DNA of 64,000 nucleotides, taken from the NCBI GenBank assembly GCA_964057225.1, contig OZ059894.1, positions 22,350,476 to 22,414,475 on the forward strand. Reading direction: 5' to 3'. Below, piece after piece: positions 24,001-38,607 of the stretch. The notes under the pieces were generated by a model. The model did no database searches, was not told the DNA's origin, and was given only the letters and a program-made list of their open reading frames with translations. The translations under genes and the position numbers were made by a program. The stretch is from Auanema rhodensis. Taxonomy: Eukaryota; Nematoda; Chromadorea; Rhabditida; Rhabditidae. Within the stretch, counting starts at the first letter, position 1. The number at the start of each line of letters is the position of its first letter.

Positions 24001-25623
24001 TTTTGTATTAAGCGTTTCTCAATGTAGTATAGTGCATTCGATGCGGATTTTTAAGCTGCGTCGATCTGTGTTATCAGATTTGCGCTAGCTTAAAAATGCA
24101 CCGAGATATCAACTGATATAAGTTTACACTTATATCCTCGATTTTCACCCTGAAGAATTAATTTTTTCGTTGAATAACATTGTCCATCGTCTTTACCTTG
24201 AAAAATGGAATCTAAAAACATCTACTTTTTGCTAAATTATTTTGAAATTTTTCGAAAAAATTTTTGTCAAAATGTTTTTGGAAGCAATGTTGAGTGTACA
24301 TGGAAACTCAACACACACTAATGCATCATTTTTCAAACGATCATAACTAATTTGTGTATTAAGCGTTTCTCAATGTAGTATAGTGCATTCGATGCGGATT
24401 TTTAAGCTGCGTCGATCTGTGTTATCAGATTTGCGCTAGCTTAAAAATGCACCGAGATAACAACTGATATAAGTTCACACTTATATCCTCGATTTTCACC
24501 CTGAAGAATTAATTTTTTCGTTGAATAACATTGTCCTTCGTCTTTGCCTTAAAAAATGGAATCTAAAAACATCTACTTTTTGCTAAATTATTTTGAAATT
24601 TTTCGAAAAAATTTTTGTCAAAATGTTTTTGGAAGCAATGTTGAGTGTACATGGAAACTCAACACACACTAATGCATCATTTTTCAAACGATCATAACTA
24701 ATTTGTGTATTAAGCGTTTCTCAATGTAGTATAGTGCATTCGATGCGGATTTTTAAGCTGCGTCGATCTGTGTTATCAGATTTGCGCTAGCTTAAAAATG
24801 CACCGAGATATCAACTGATATAAGTTTACACTTATATCCTCGATTTTCACCCTGAAGAATTAATTTTTTCGTTGAATAACATTGTCCATCGTCTTTGCCT
24901 TGAAAAATGGAATCTAAAAACATCTACTTTTTGCTAAATTATTTTGAAATTTTTCGAAAAAATTTTTGTCAAAATGTTTTTGGAAGCAATGTTGAGTGTA
25001 CATGGAAACTCAACACACACTAATGCATCATTTTTCAAACGATCATAACTAATTTGTGTATTAAGCGTTTCTCAATGTAGTATAGTGCATTCGATGCGGA
25101 TTTTTAAGCTGCGTCGATCTGTGTTATCAGATTTGCGCTAGCTTAAAAATGCACCGAGATATCAACTGATATAAGTTCACACTTATATCCTCGATTTTCA
25201 CCCTGAAGAATTAATTTTTTCGTTGAATAACATTGTCCATCGTCTTTGCCTTAAAAAATGAAATCTAAAAACATCTACTTTTTGCTAAATTATTTTGAAA
25301 TTTTTCGAAAAAATTTTTGTCAAAATGTTTTTGGAAGCAATGTTGAGTGTACATGGAAACTCAACACACACTAATGCATCATTTTTCAAACGATCATAAC
25401 TAATTTGTGTATTAAGCGTTTCTCAATGTAGTTTAGTGCATTCGATGCGGATTTTTAAGCTGCGTCGATCTGTGTTATCAGATTTGCGCTAGCTTAAAAA
25501 TGCACCGAGATATCAACTGATATAAGTTCACACTTATATCCTCGATTTTCACCCTGAAGAATTAATTTTTTCGTTGAATAACATTGTCCATCGTCTTTGC
25601 CTTAAAAAAAGGAATCTAAAAAC
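21060..25623. repeat. Near-clean tandem 7-mer HOR (2457 bp)
   Basis: Monomers 21060-23517 are followed by a second copy that matches to about 25623. Order in each copy: marker monomer, CTGAATT monomer ending TCTTTACC, GATAACA/CCTTCG monomer, TTTAC-loop monomer, GAAAAATGG monomer, AAAAAATGAAATC monomer (22801 and 25258), then a seventh. The first copy is 2458 bp because of one extra A near 21800. Seen differences are CACCGTGAAG near 22395 in copy 1 and TAGTTTAG near 25431 in copy 2. The seventh monomers differ: 23167 has GCGTTGATC, while 25624 is a domain C type. Confidence 0.85.
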
Positions 25624-28600
25624 ATCTACTTTTTGCTAAATTATTTTGAAATTTTTCGAAAAATTTTTGTCAAAATGTTTTTGGAAGCAATGTTGAGTGT
25701 ACATGGAAACTCAACATACACTAATGCATCATTTTTCAAACGATCATAACTAATTTTTGTATCAAACGTTTCTCAATGTAGTATAGTGCATTCGATGCGG
25801 ATTTTTAAGCTGCGTCGATCTGTGTTATCAGATTTGCGCTAGCTTAAAAATGCACCGAGATATCAACTGATATAAGTTCACACTTATATCCTCGATTTTC
25901 ACCCTGAAGAATTAATTTTTTCGTTGAATAACATTGTCCATCGTCTTTTCCTTGGAAAAAGGAATCTAAAAACATCTACTTTTTGCTGAATTATTCTGAA
26001 ATTTTTCGAAAAAATTTTTGTCAAAATGTTTTTGGAAGCAATGTTGAGTGTACATGGAAACTCAACATACACTAATGCATCATTTTTCAAACGATCATAA
26101 CTAATTTTTGTATTAAGCGTTTCTCAATGTAGTATAGTGCATTCGATGCGGATTTTTAAGCTGCGTCGATCTGTATTATCAGATTTGCGCTAGCTTAAAA
26201 ATGCACCGAGATATCAACTGATATAAGTTCACACTTATATCCTCGATTTTCACCCTGAAGAATTAATTTTTTCGTTGAATAACATTGTCCATCGTCTTTG
26301 CCTTGGAAAAAGGAATCTAAAAACATCTACTTTTCGCTGAATTATTCTGAAATTTTTCGAAAAAATTTTTGTCAAAATGTTTTTGGAAGCAATGTTGAGT
26401 GTACATGGAAACTCAACATACACTAATGCATCATTTTTCAAACGATCATAACTAATTTTTGTATTAAGCGTTTCTCAATGTAGTATAGTGCATTCGATGC
26501 GGATTTTTAAGCTGCGTCGATCTGTGTTATCAGATTTGCGCTAGCTTAAAAATGCACCGAGATATCAACTGATATAAGTTTACACTTATATCCTCGATTT
26601 TCACCCTGAAGAATTAATTTTTTCGTTGAATAACATTGTCCATCGTCTTTGCCTTGAAAAATGGAATCTAAAAACATCTACTTTTTGCTAAATTATTTTG
26701 AAATTTTTCGAAAAAATTTTTGTCAAAATGTTTTTGGAAGCAATGTTGAGTGTACATGGAAACTCAACATACACTAATGCATCATTTTTCAAACGATCAT
26801 AACTAATTTTTGTATCAAACGTTTCTCAATGTAGTATAGTGCATTCGATGCGGATTTTTAAGCTGCGTCGATCTGTGTTATCAGATTTGCGCTAGCTTAA
26901 AAATGCACCGAGATATCAACTGATATAAGTTCACACTTATATCCTCGATTTTCACCCTGAAGAATTAATTTTTTCGTTGAATAACATTGTCCATCGTCTT
27001 TGCCTCGAAAAAAGAAATCTAAAAACATCTACTTTTTCTTAAATTATTTTGAAGTTTTTCGAAAAAATTTTTGTCAAAATGTTTTTGGAAGCAATGTTGA
27101 GTGTACATGGAAACTCAACATACACTAATGCATCATTTTTCAAACGATCATAACTAATTTTTGTATTAAGCGTTTCTCAATGTAGTATAGTGCATTCGAT
27201 GCGGATTTTTGAGCTGCGTCGATCTGTGTTATCAGATTTGCGCTAGCTTAAAAATGCACCGAGATATCAACTGATATAAGTTCACACTTATATCCTCGAT
27301 TTTCACCCTGAAGAATTAATTTTTTCGTTGAATAACATTGTCCATCGTCTTTGCCTTGAAAAAAGGAATCTAAAAACATTTACTTTTTCCTAAATTATTT
27401 TGAAATTTTTCGAAAAAATTTTTGTCAAAATGTTTTTGGAAGCAATGTTGAGTGTACATGGAAACTCAACATACACTAATGCATCATTTTTCAAACGATC
27501 ATAACTAATTTTTGTATCAAACGTTTCTCAATGTAGTATAGTGCATTCGATGCGGATTTGTAAGCTGCGTCGATCTGTGTTATCAGATTTGCGCTAGCTT
27601 AAAAATGCACCGAGATATCAACTGATATAAGTTCACACTTATATCCTCGATTTTCACCCTGAAGAATTAATTTTTTCGTTGAATAACATTGTCCATCGTC
27701 TTTGCCTTAAAAAAAGGAATCTAAAAACATCTACTTTTTGCTAAATTATTTTGAAATTTTTCGAAAAATTTTTGTCAAAATGTTTTTGGAAGCAATGTTG
27801 AGTGTACATGGAAACTCAACATACACTAATGCATCATTTTTCAAACGATCATAACTAATTTTTGTATCAAACGTTTCTCAATGTAGTATAGTGCATTCGA
27901 TGCGGATTTTTAAGCTGCGTCGATCTGTGTTATCAGATTTGCGCTAGCTTAAAAATGCACCGAGATATCAACTGATATAAGTTCACACTTATATCCTCGA
28001 TTTTCACCCTGAAGAATTAATTTTTTCGTTGAATAACATTGTCCATCGTCTTTTCCTTGGAAAAAGGAATCTAAAAACATCTACTTTTTGCTGAATTATT
28101 CTGAAATTTTTCGAAAAAATTTTTGTCAAAATGTTTTTGGAAGCAATGTTGAGTGTACATGGAAACTCAACATACACTAATGCATCATTTTTCAAACGAT
28201 CATAACTAATTTTTGTATTAAGCGTTTCTCAATGTAGTATAGTGCATTCGATGCGGATTTTTAAGCTGCGTCGATCTGTATTATCAGATTTGCGCTAGCT
28301 TAAAAATGCACCGAGATATCAACTGATATAAGTTCACACTTATATCCTCGATTTTCACCCTGAAGAATTAATTTTTTCGTTGAATAACATTGTCCATCGT
28401 CTTTGCCTTGGAAAAAGGAATCTAAAAACATCTACTTTTCGCTGAATTATTCTGAAATTTTTCGAAAAAATTTTTGTCAAAATGTTTTTGGAAGCAATGT
28501 TGAGTGTACATGGAAACTCAACATACACTAATGCATCATTTTTCAAACGATCATAACTAATTTTTGTATTAAGCGTTTCTCAATGTAGTATAGTGCATTC

Positions 28601-31587
28601 GATGCGGATTTTTAAGCTGCGTCGATCTGTGTTATCAGATTTGCGCTAGCTTAAAAATGCACCGAGATATCAACTGATATAAGTTTACACTTATATCCTC
28701 GATTTTCACCCTGAAGAATTAATTTTTTCGTTGAATAACATTGTCCATCGTCTTTGCCTTGGAAAAAGGAATCTAAAAACATCTACTTTTCGCTGAATTA
28801 TTCTGAAATTTTTCGAAAAAATTTTTGTCAAAATGTTTTTGGAAGCAATGTTGAGTGTACATGGAAACTCAACATACACTAATGCATCATTTTTCAAACG
28901 ATCATAACTAATTTTTGTATTAAGCGTTTCTCAATGTAGTATAGTGCATTCGATGCGGATTTTTAAGCTGCGTCGATCTGTGTTATCAGATTTGCGCTAG
29001 CTTAAAAATGCACCGAGATATCAACTGATATAAGTTTACACTTATATCCTCGATTTTCACCCTGAAGAATTAATTTTTTCGTTGAATAACATTGTCCATC
29101 GTCTTTGCCTTGAAAAATGGAATCTAAAAACATCTACTTTTTGCTAAATTATTTTGAAATTTTTCGAAAAAATTTTTGTCAAAATGTTTTTGGAAGCAAT
29201 GTTGAGTGTACATGGAAACTCAACATACACTAATGCATCATTTTTCAAACGATCATAACTAATTTTTGTATCAAACGTTTCTCAATGTAGTATAGTGCAT
29301 TCGATGCGGATTTTTAAGCTGCGTCGATCTGTGTTATCAGATTTGCGCTAGCTTAAAAATGCACCGAGATATCAACTGATATAAGTTCACACTTATATCC
29401 TCGATTTTCACCCTGAAGAATTAATTTTTTCGTTGAATAACATTGTCCATCGTCTTTGCCTCGAAAAAAGAAATCTAAAAACATCTACTTTTTCCTAAAT
29501 TATTTTGAAGTTTTTCGAAAAAATTTTTGTCAAAATGTTTTTGGAAGCAATGTTGAGTGTACATGGAAACTCAACATACACTAATGCATCATTTTTCAAA
29601 CGATCATAACTAATTTTTGTATTAAGCGTTTCTCAATGTAGTATAGTGCATTCGATGCGGATTTTTGAGCTGCGTCGATCTGTGTTATCAGATTTGCGCT
29701 AGCTTAAAAATGCACCGAGATATCAACTGATATAAGTTCACACTTATATCCTCGATTTTCACCCTGAAGAATTAATTTTTTCGTTGAATAACATTGTCCA
29801 TCGTCTTTGCCTTGAAAAAAGGAATCTAAAAACATTTACTTTTTCCTAAATTATTTTGAAATTTTTCGAAAAAATTTTTGTCAAAATGTTTTTGGAAGCA
29901 ATGTTGAGTGTACATGGAAACTCAACATACACTAATGCATCATTTTTCAAACGATCATAACTAATTTTTGTATCAAACGTTTCTCAATGTAGTATAGTGC
30001 ATTCGATGCGGATTTGTAAGCTGCGTCGATCTGTGTTATCAGATTTGCGCTAGCTTAAAAATGCACCGAGATATCAACTGATATAAGTTCACACTTATAT
30101 CCTCGATTTTCACCCTGAAGAATTAATTTTTTCGTTGAATAACATTGTCCATCGTCTTTGCCTTAAAAAAAGGAATCTAAAAACATCTACTTTTTGCTAA
30201 ATTATTTTGAAATTTTTCGAAAAATTTTTGTCAAAATGTTTTTGGAAGCAATGTTGAGTGTACATGGAAACTCAACATACACTAATGCATCATTTTTCAA
30301 ACGATCATAACTAATTTTTGTATCAAACGTTTCTCAATGTAGTATAGTGCATTCGATGCGGATTTTTAAGCTGCGTCGATCTGTGTTATCAGATTTGCGC
30401 TAGCTTAAAAATGCACCGAGATATCAACTGATATAAGTTCACACTTATATCCTCGATTTTCACCCTGAAGAATTAATTTTTTCGTTGAATAACATTGTCC
30501 ATCGTCTTTTCCTTGGAAAAAGGAATCTAAAAACATCTACTTTTTGCTGAATTATTCTGAAATTTTTCGAAAAAATTTTTGTCAAAATGTTTTTGGAAGC
30601 AATGTTGAGTGTACATGGAAACTCAACATACACTAATGCATCATTTTTCAAACGATCATAACTAATTTTTGTATCAAACGTTTCTCAATGTAGTATAGTG
30701 CATTCGATGCGGATTTTTAAGCTGCGTCGATCTGTGTTATCAGATTTGCGCTAGCTTAAAAATGCACCGAGATATCAACTGATATAAGTTCACACTTATA
30801 TCCTCGATTTTCACCCTGAAGAATTAATTTTTTCGTTGAATAACATTGTCCATCGTCTTTGCCTCGAAAAAAGAAATCTAAAAACATCTACTTTTTCCTA
30901 AATTATTTTGAAGTTTTTCGAAAAAATTTTTGTCAAAATGTTTTTGGAAGCAATGTTGAGTGTACATGGAAACTCAACATACACTAATGCATCATTTTTC
31001 AAACGATCATAACTAATTTTTGTATTAAGCGTTTCTCAATGTAGTATAGTGCATTCGATGCGGATTTTTGAGCTGCGTCGATCTGTGTTATCAGATTTGC
31101 GCTAGCTTAAAAATGCACCGAGATATCAACTGATATAAGTTCACACTTATATCCTCGATTTTCACCCTGAAGAATTAATTTTTTCGTTGAATAACATTGT
31201 CCATCGTCTTTGCCTTGAAAAAAGGAATCTAAAAACATTTACTTTTTCCTAAATTATTTTGAAATTTTTCGAAAAAATTTTTGTCAAAATGTTTTTGGAA
31301 GCAATGTTGAGTGTACATGGAAACTCAACATACACTAATGCATCATTTTTCAAACGATCATAACTAATTTTTGTATCAAACGTTTCTCAATGTAGTATAG
31401 TGCATTCGATGCGGATTTGTAAGCTGCGTCGATCTGTGTTATCAGATTTGCGCTAGCTTAAAAATGCACCGAGATATCAACTGATATAAGTTCACACTTA
31501 TATCCTCGATTTTCACCCTGAAGAATTAATTTTTTCGTTGAATAACATTGTCCATCGTCTTTGCCTTAGAAAAAGGAATCTAAAAAC
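25624..31587. repeat. Satellite domain C, 6-, 7- and 4-mer blocks
   Basis: Three consecutive blocks begin with a monomer carrying the same one-base deletion (five A after TTTTTCG): 25624-27728 (six monomers, 2105 bp), 27729-30184 (seven, 2456 bp) and 30185-31587 (four, 1403 bp). Shared order is deletion monomer, CTGAATTATTCTG monomer, TTTTCGCTGAATT monomer, TATCAAACG monomer ending CCTCGAAAAAAGAAATC, a TTTTGAAG/TTTTGAGCT monomer, and a CATTTAC/GATTTGTAAG monomer. Block 2 has a second TTTTCGCTGAATT copy (28781). Block 3 lacks these and has a hybrid monomer at 30535. Confidence 0.87.
30535..30885. repeat. Hybrid monomer at a three-monomer deletion junction
   Basis: The 5' part (linker CCTTGGAAAAAGG just upstream, then CTGAATTATTCTG) is the type found at 25974 and 28079. 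The 3' part (TATCAAACG near 30673, linker CCTCGAAAAAAGAAATC) is the type found at 26676 and 29132. Relative to block 27729-30184, three monomers' worth of sequence is missing, and the join keeps exact 351-bp register. The switch lies between about 30558 and 30672, where the two parent types show no difference I can see. This is what an unequal crossover between non-equivalent monomers leaves. Confidence 0.8.
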
Positions 31588-34500
31588 ATCTACTTTTTGC
31601 TGAATTATTCTGAAATTTTTCGAAAAAATTTTTGTCAAAATGTTTTTGGAAGCAATGTTGAGTGTACATGGAAACTCAACATACACTAATGCATCATTTT
31701 TCAAACGATCATAACTAATTTTTGTATTAAGCGTTTCTCAATGTAGTATAGTGCATTCGATGCGGATTTTTAAGCTGCGTCGATCTGTGTTATCAGATTT
31801 GAGCTAGCTTAAAAATGCACCGAGATATCAACTGATATAAGTTTACACTTGTATCCTCGATTTTCACCCTGAAGAATTAATTTTTTCGTTGAATCACATT
31901 GTCCATCGTCTTTGCCTTAAAAAAAGGAATCTAAAAACATCTACTTTTTGCTAAATTATTTTGAAATTTTCCGAAAAAATTTTTGTCAAAATGTTTTTGG
32001 AAGCAATGTTGAGTGTACATGGAAACTCAACATACACTAATGCATCATTTTTCAAACGATCATAACTAATTTTTGTATTAAGCGTTTCTCAATGTAGTAT
32101 AGTGCATTCGATGCGGATTTTTGAGCTGCGTCGATCTGTGTTATCAGATTTGCGCTAGCTTAAAAATGCACCGAGATATCAACTGATATAAGTTCACACT
32201 TATATCCTCGATTTTCACCCTGAAGAATTAATTTTTTCGTTGAATAACATTGTCCATCGTCTTTGCCTTGAAAAAAGGAATCTAAAAACATTTACTTTTT
32301 CCTAAATTATTTTGAAATTTTTCGAAAAAATTTTTGTCAAAATGTTTTTGGAAGCAATGTTGAGTGTACATGGAAACTCAACATACACTAATGCATCATT
32401 TTTCAAACGATCATAACTAATTTTTGTATTAAGCGTTTCTCAATGTAGTATAGTGCATTCGATGCGGATTTTTAAGCTGCGTCGATCTGTGTTATCAGAT
32501 TTGCGCTAGCTTAAAAATGCACCGAGATATCAACTGATATAAGTTCACACTTATATCCTCGATTTTCACCCTGAAGAATTAATTTTTTCGTTGAATAACA
32601 TTGTCCATCGTCTTTGCCTTGAAAAAAGAAATCTAAAAACATCTACTTTTTCCTAAATTATTTTGAAGTTTTTCGAAAAAATTTTTGTCAAAATGTTTTT
32701 GGAAGCAATGTTGAGTGTACATGGAAACTCAACATACACTAATGCATCATTTTTCAAACGATCATAACTAATTTTTGTATTAAGCGTTTCTCAATGTAAA
32801 ATAGTGCATTCGATGCGGATTTTTGAGCTGCGTCGATCTGTGTTATCAGATTTGCGCTAGCTTAAAAATGCACCGAGATATCAACTGATATAAGTTCACA
32901 CTTATATCCTCGATTTTCACCCTGAAGAATTAATTTTTTCGTTGAATAACATTGTCCATCGTCTTTGCCTTGAAAAAAGAAATCTAAAAACATCTACTTT
33001 TTCCTAAATTATTTTGAAGTTTTTCGAAAAAATTTTTGTCAAAATGTTTTTGGAAGCAATGTTGAGTGTACATGGAAACTCAACATACACTAATGCATCA
33101 TTTTTCAAACGATCATAACTAATTTTTGTATTAAGCGTTTCTCAATGTAAAATAGTGCATTCGATGCGGATTTTTGAGCTGCGTCGATCTGTGTTATCAG
33201 ATTTGCGCTAGCTTAAAAATGCACCGAGATATCAACTGATATAAGTTCACACTTATATCCTCGATTTTCACCCTGAAGAATTAATTTTTTCGTTGAATAA
33301 CATTGTCCATCGTCTTTGCCTTGAAAAAAGGAATCTAAAAACATTTACTTTTTCCTAAATTATTTTGAAATTTTTCGAAAAAATTTTTGTCAAAATGTTT
33401 TTGGAAGCAATGTTGAGTGTACATGGAAACTCAACATACACTAATGCATCATTTTTCAAACGATCATAACTAATTTTTGTATCAAACGTTTCTCATTGTA
33501 GTATAGTGCATTCGATGCGGATTTTTAAGCTGCGTCGATCTGTGTTATCAGATTTGCGCTAGCTTAAAAATGCACCGAGATATCAACTGATATAAGTTCA
33601 CACTTATATCCTCGATTTTCACCCTGAAGAATTAATTTTTTCGTTGAATAACATTGTCCATCGTCTTTGCCTTGGAAAAAGGAATCTAAAAACATCTACT
33701 TTTTGCTGAATTATTCTGAAATTTTTCGAAAAAATTTTTGTCAAAATGTTTTTGGAAGCAATGTTGAGTGTACATGGAAACTCAACATACACTAATGCAT
33801 CATTTTTCAAACGATCATAACTAATTTTTGTATTAAGCGTTTCTCAATGTAGTATAGTGCATTCGATGCGGATTTTTGAGCTGCGTCGATCTGTGTTATC
33901 AGATTTGCGCTAGCTTAAAAATGCACCGAGATATCAACTGATATAAGTTCACACTTATATCCTCGATTTTCACCCTGAAGAATTAATTTTTTCGTTGAAT
34001 AACATTGTCCATCGTCTTTGCCTTGGAAAAAGGAATCTAAAAACATCTACTTTTTGCTGAATTATTCTGAAATTTTTCGAAAAAATTTTTGTCAAAATGT
34101 TTTTGGAAGCAATGTTGAGTGTACATGGAAACTCAACATACACTAATGCATCATTTTTCAAACGATCATAACTAATTTTTGTATTAAGCATTTCTCAATG
34201 TAGTATAGTGCATTCGATGCGGATTTTTAAGCTGCGTCGATCTGTGTTATCAGATTTGAGCTAGCTTAAAAATGCACCGAGATATCAACTGATATAAGTT
34301 CACACTTATATCCTCGATTTTCACCCTGAAGAATTAATTTTTTCGTTGAATAACATTGTCCATCGTCTTTGCCTTGGAAAAAGGAATCTAAAAACATCTA
34401 CTTTTTGCTGAATTATTCTGAAATTTTTCGAAAAAATTTTTGTCAAAATGTTTTTGGAAGCAATGTTGAGTGTACATGGAAACTCAACATACACTAATGC

Positions 34501-35799
34501 GTCATTTTTCAAACGATCATAACTAATTTTTGTATTAAGCGTTTCTCAATGTAGTATAGTGCATTCGATGCGGATTTTTGAGCTGCGTCGATCTGTGTTA
34601 TCAGATTTGCGCTAGCTTAAAAATGCACCGAGATATCAACTGATATAAGTTCACACTTATATCCTCGATTTTCACCCTGAAGAATTAATTTTTTCGTTGA
34701 ATAACATTGTCCATCGTCTTTGCCTTGGAAAAAGGAATCTAAAAACATCTACTTTTTGCTGAATTATTCTGAAATTTTTCGAAAAAATTTTTGTCAAAAT
34801 GTTTTTGGAAGCAATGTTGAGTGTACATGGAAACTCAACATACACTAATGCATCATTTTTCAAACGATCATAACTAATTTTTGTATTAAGCATTTCTCAA
34901 TGTAGTATAGTGCATTCGATGCGGATTTTTAAGCTGCGTCGATCTGTGTTATCAGATTTGAGCTAGCTTAAAAATGCACCGAGATATCAACTGATATAAG
35001 TTTACACTTGTATCCTCGATTTTCACCCTGAAGAATTAATTTTTTCGTTGAATAACATTGTCCATCGTCTTTGCCTTGAAAAATGGAATCTAAAAACATC
35101 TACTTTTTGCTAAATTATTTTGAAATTTTTCGAAAAAATTTTTGTCAAAATGTTTTTGGAAGCAATGTTGAGTGTACATGGAAACTCAACACACACTAAT
35201 GCATCATTTTTCAAACGATCATAACTAATTTGTGTATTAAGCGTTTCTCAATGTAGTATAGTGCATTCAATGCGGATTTTTAAGCTGCGTCGATCTGTGT
35301 TATCAGATTTGCGCTAGCTTAAAAATGCACCGAGATATCAACTGATATAAGTTCACACTTATATCCTCGATTTTCACCCTGAAGAATTAATTTTTTCGTT
35401 GAATAACATTGTCCATCGTCTTTGCCTTGAAAAAAGAAATCTAAAAACATCTACTTTTTCCTAAATTATTTTGAAGTTTTTCGAAAAAATTTTTGTCAAA
35501 ATGTTTTTGGAAGCAATGTTGAGTGTACATGGAAACTCAACATACACTAATGCATCATTTTTCAAACGATCATAACTAATTTTTGTATTAAACGTTTCTC
35601 AATGTAGTATAGTGCATTCGATGCGGATTTTTGAGCTGCGTCGATCTGTGTTATCAGATTTGCGCTAGCTTAAAAATGCACCGAGATATCAACTGATATA
35701 AGTTCACACTTATATCCTCGATTTTCACCCTGAAGAATTAATTTTTTCGTTGAATAACATTGTCCATCGTCTTTGCCTTGGAAAAAGGAATCTAAAAAC

Positions 35800-38607
35800 A
35801 TCTACTTTTTGCTGAATTATTCTGAAATTTTTCGAAAAAATTTTTGTCAAAATGTTTTTGGAAGCAATGTTGAGTGTACATGGAAACTCAACATACACTA
35901 ATGCATCATTTTTCAAACGATCATAACTAATTTTTGTATTAAGCATTTCTCAATGTAGTATAGTGCATTCGATGCGGATTTTTAAGCTGCGTCGATCTGT
36001 GTTATCAGATTTGAGCTAGCTTAAAAATGCACCGAGATATCAACTGATATAAGTTCACACTTATATCCTCGATTTTCACCCTGAAGAATTAATTTTTTCG
36101 TTGAATAACATTGTCCATCGTCTTTGCCTTGGAAAAAGGAATCTAAAAACATCTACTTTTTGCTGAATTATTCTGAAATTTTTCGAAAAAATTTTTGTCA
36201 AAATGTTTTTGGAAGCAATGTTGAGTGTACATGGAAACTCAACATACACTAATGCGTCATTTTTCAAACGATCATAACTAATTTTTGTATTAAGCGTTTC
36301 TCAATGTAGTATAGTGCATTCGATGCGGATTTTTGAGCTGCGTCGATCTGTGTTATCAGATTTGCGCTAGCTTAAAAATGCACCGAGATATCAACTGATA
36401 TAAGTTCACACTTATATCCTCGATTTTCACCCTGAAGAATTAATTTTTTCGTTGAATAACATTGTCCATCGTCTTTGCCTTGGAAAAAGGAATTTAAAAA
36501 CATCTACTTTTTGCTGAATTATTCTGAAATTTTTCGAAAAAATTTTTGTCAAAATGTTTTTGGAAGCAATGTTGAGTGTACATGGAAACTCAACATACAC
36601 TAATGCATCATTTTTCAAACGATCATAACTAATTTTTGTATTAAGCATTTCTCAATGTAGTATAGTGCATTCGATGCGGATTTTTAAGCTGCGTCGATCT
36701 GTGTTATCAGATTTGAGCTAGCTTAAAAATGCACCGAGATATCAACTGATATAAGTTTACACTTGTATCCTCGATTTTCACCCTGAAGAATTAATTTTTT
36801 CGTTGAATAACATTGTCCATCGTCTTTGCCTTGAAAAATGGAATCTAAAAACATCTACTTTTTGCTAAATTATTTTGAAATTTTTCGAAAAAATTTTTGT
36901 CAAAATGTTTTTGGAAGCAATGTTGAGTGTACAAGGAAACTCAACACACACTAATGCATCATTTTTCAAACGATCATAACTAATTTGTGTATTAAGCGTT
37001 TCTCAATGTAGTATAGTGCATTCAATGCGGATTTTTAAGCTGCGTCGATCTGTGTTATCAGATTTGCGCTAGCTTAAAAATGCACCGAGATATCAACTGA
37101 TATAAGTTCACACTTATATCCTCGATTTTCACCCTGAAGAATTAATTTTTTCGTTGAATCACATTGTCCATCGTCTTTGCCTTAAAAAAAGGAATCTAAA
37201 AACATCTACTTTTTGCTAAATTATTTTGAAATTTTTCGAAAAAATTTTTGTCAAAATGTTTTTGGAAGAAATGTTGAGTGTACATGGAAACTCAACATAC
37301 ACTAATGCATCATTTTTCAAACGATCATAACTAATTTTTGTATTAAGCGTTTCTCAATGTAGTATAGTGCATTCGATGCGGATTTTTGAGCTGCGTCGAT
37401 CTGTGTTATCAGATTTGCGCTAGCTTAAAAATGCACCGAGATATCAACTGATATAAGTTCACACTTATATCCTCGATTTTCACCCTGAAGAATTAATTTT
37501 TTCGTTGAATAACATTGTCCATCGTCTTTGCCTTGAAAAAAGGAATCTAAAAACATTTACTTTTTCCTAAATTATTTTGAAATTTTTCGAAAAAATTTTT
37601 GTCAAAATGTTTTTGGAAGCAATGTTGAGTGTACATGGAAACTCAACATACACTAATGCATCATTTTTCAAACGATCATAACTAATTTTTGTATTAAGCG
37701 TTTCTCAATGTAGTATAGTGCATTCGATGCGGATTTTTAAGCTGCGTCGATCTGTGTTATCAGATTTGCGCTAGCTTAAAAATGCACCGAGATATCAACT
37801 GATATAAGTTCACACTTATATCCTCGATTTTCACCCTGAAGAATTAATTTTTTCGTTGAATAACATTGTCCATCGTCTTTGCCTTGAAAAAAGAAATCTA
37901 AAAACATCTACTTTTTCCTAAATTATTTTGAAGTTTTTCGAAAAAATTTTTGTCAAAATGTTTTTGGAAGCAATGTTGAGTGTACATGGAAACTCAACAT
38001 ACACTAATGCATCATTTTTCAAACGATCATAACTAATTTTTGTATTAAGCGTTTCTCAATGTAAAATAGTGCATTCGATGCGGATTTTTGAGCTGCGTCG
38101 ATCTGTGTTATCAGATTTGCGCTAGCTTAAAAATGCACCGAGATATCAACTGATATAAGTTCACACTTATATCCTCGATTTTCACCCTGAAGAATTAATT
38201 TTTTCGTTGAATAACATTGTCCATCGTCTTTGCCTTGAAAAAAGGAATCTAAAAACATCTACTTTTTCCTAAATTATTTTGAAGTTTTTCGAAAAAATTT
38301 TTGTCAAAATGTTTTTGGAAGCAATGTTGAGTGTACATGGAAACTCAACATACACTAATGCATCATTTTTCAAACGATCATAACTAATTTTTGTATTAAG
38401 CGTTTCTCAATGTAAAATAGTGCATTCGATGCGGATTTTTGAGCTGCGTCGATCTGTGTTATCAGATTTGCGCTAGCTTAAAAATGCACCGAGATATCAA
38501 CTGATATAAGTTCACACTTATATCCTCGATTTTCACCCTGAAGAATTAATTTTTTCGTTGAATAACATTGTCCATCGTCTTTGCCTTGAAAAAAGGAATC
38601 TAAAAAC
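35800..38607. repeat. Partial 10-mer HOR copy (eight monomers)
   Basis: These monomers match the 10-mer at 39660-43169 from its second monomer onward: CTGAATTATTCTG/TTAAGCATTT, TGCGTCATT, TTAAGCATTT/ACTTGTATCC, CATTCAATGCGG/GAATCACATTG, GGAAGAAATG at 37269, CATTTAC, then TGTAAAATAG. Here TGTAAAATAG occurs in two monomers where the full copies have three. Private changes include TACAAGGAAAC near 36931 and GAATTTAAAAAC near 36491. It lacks the GAGCTGACTT, TTTTTAGGCT and GCATTTGATG markers of the later copies, so it diverged before they were duplicated. Confidence 0.8.

Larger units (their letters stand above)
8073..25623. repeat. Satellite domain B, 11-, 14- and 7-monomer spacings
   Basis: Fifty monomers, dominated by copies with CTCAACACACAC plus AATTTGTGTATT, interspersed with CTGAATT copies. 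A distinctive marker monomer (TAGTATTG, ATCTCTG and TTAAAAAAGCACC together) starts at 12636, 17550, 19305, 21060 and 23518, that is 14, 5, 5 and 7 monomers apart; its earliest relative is at 3160 in domain A. Other linked markers are TCTTTACC (12260, 13313, 17174, 18227, 18929, 21737 and 24195) and GAGATAACAACTG with GTCCTTCGTC. Nothing but satellite is present. Confidence 0.85.
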
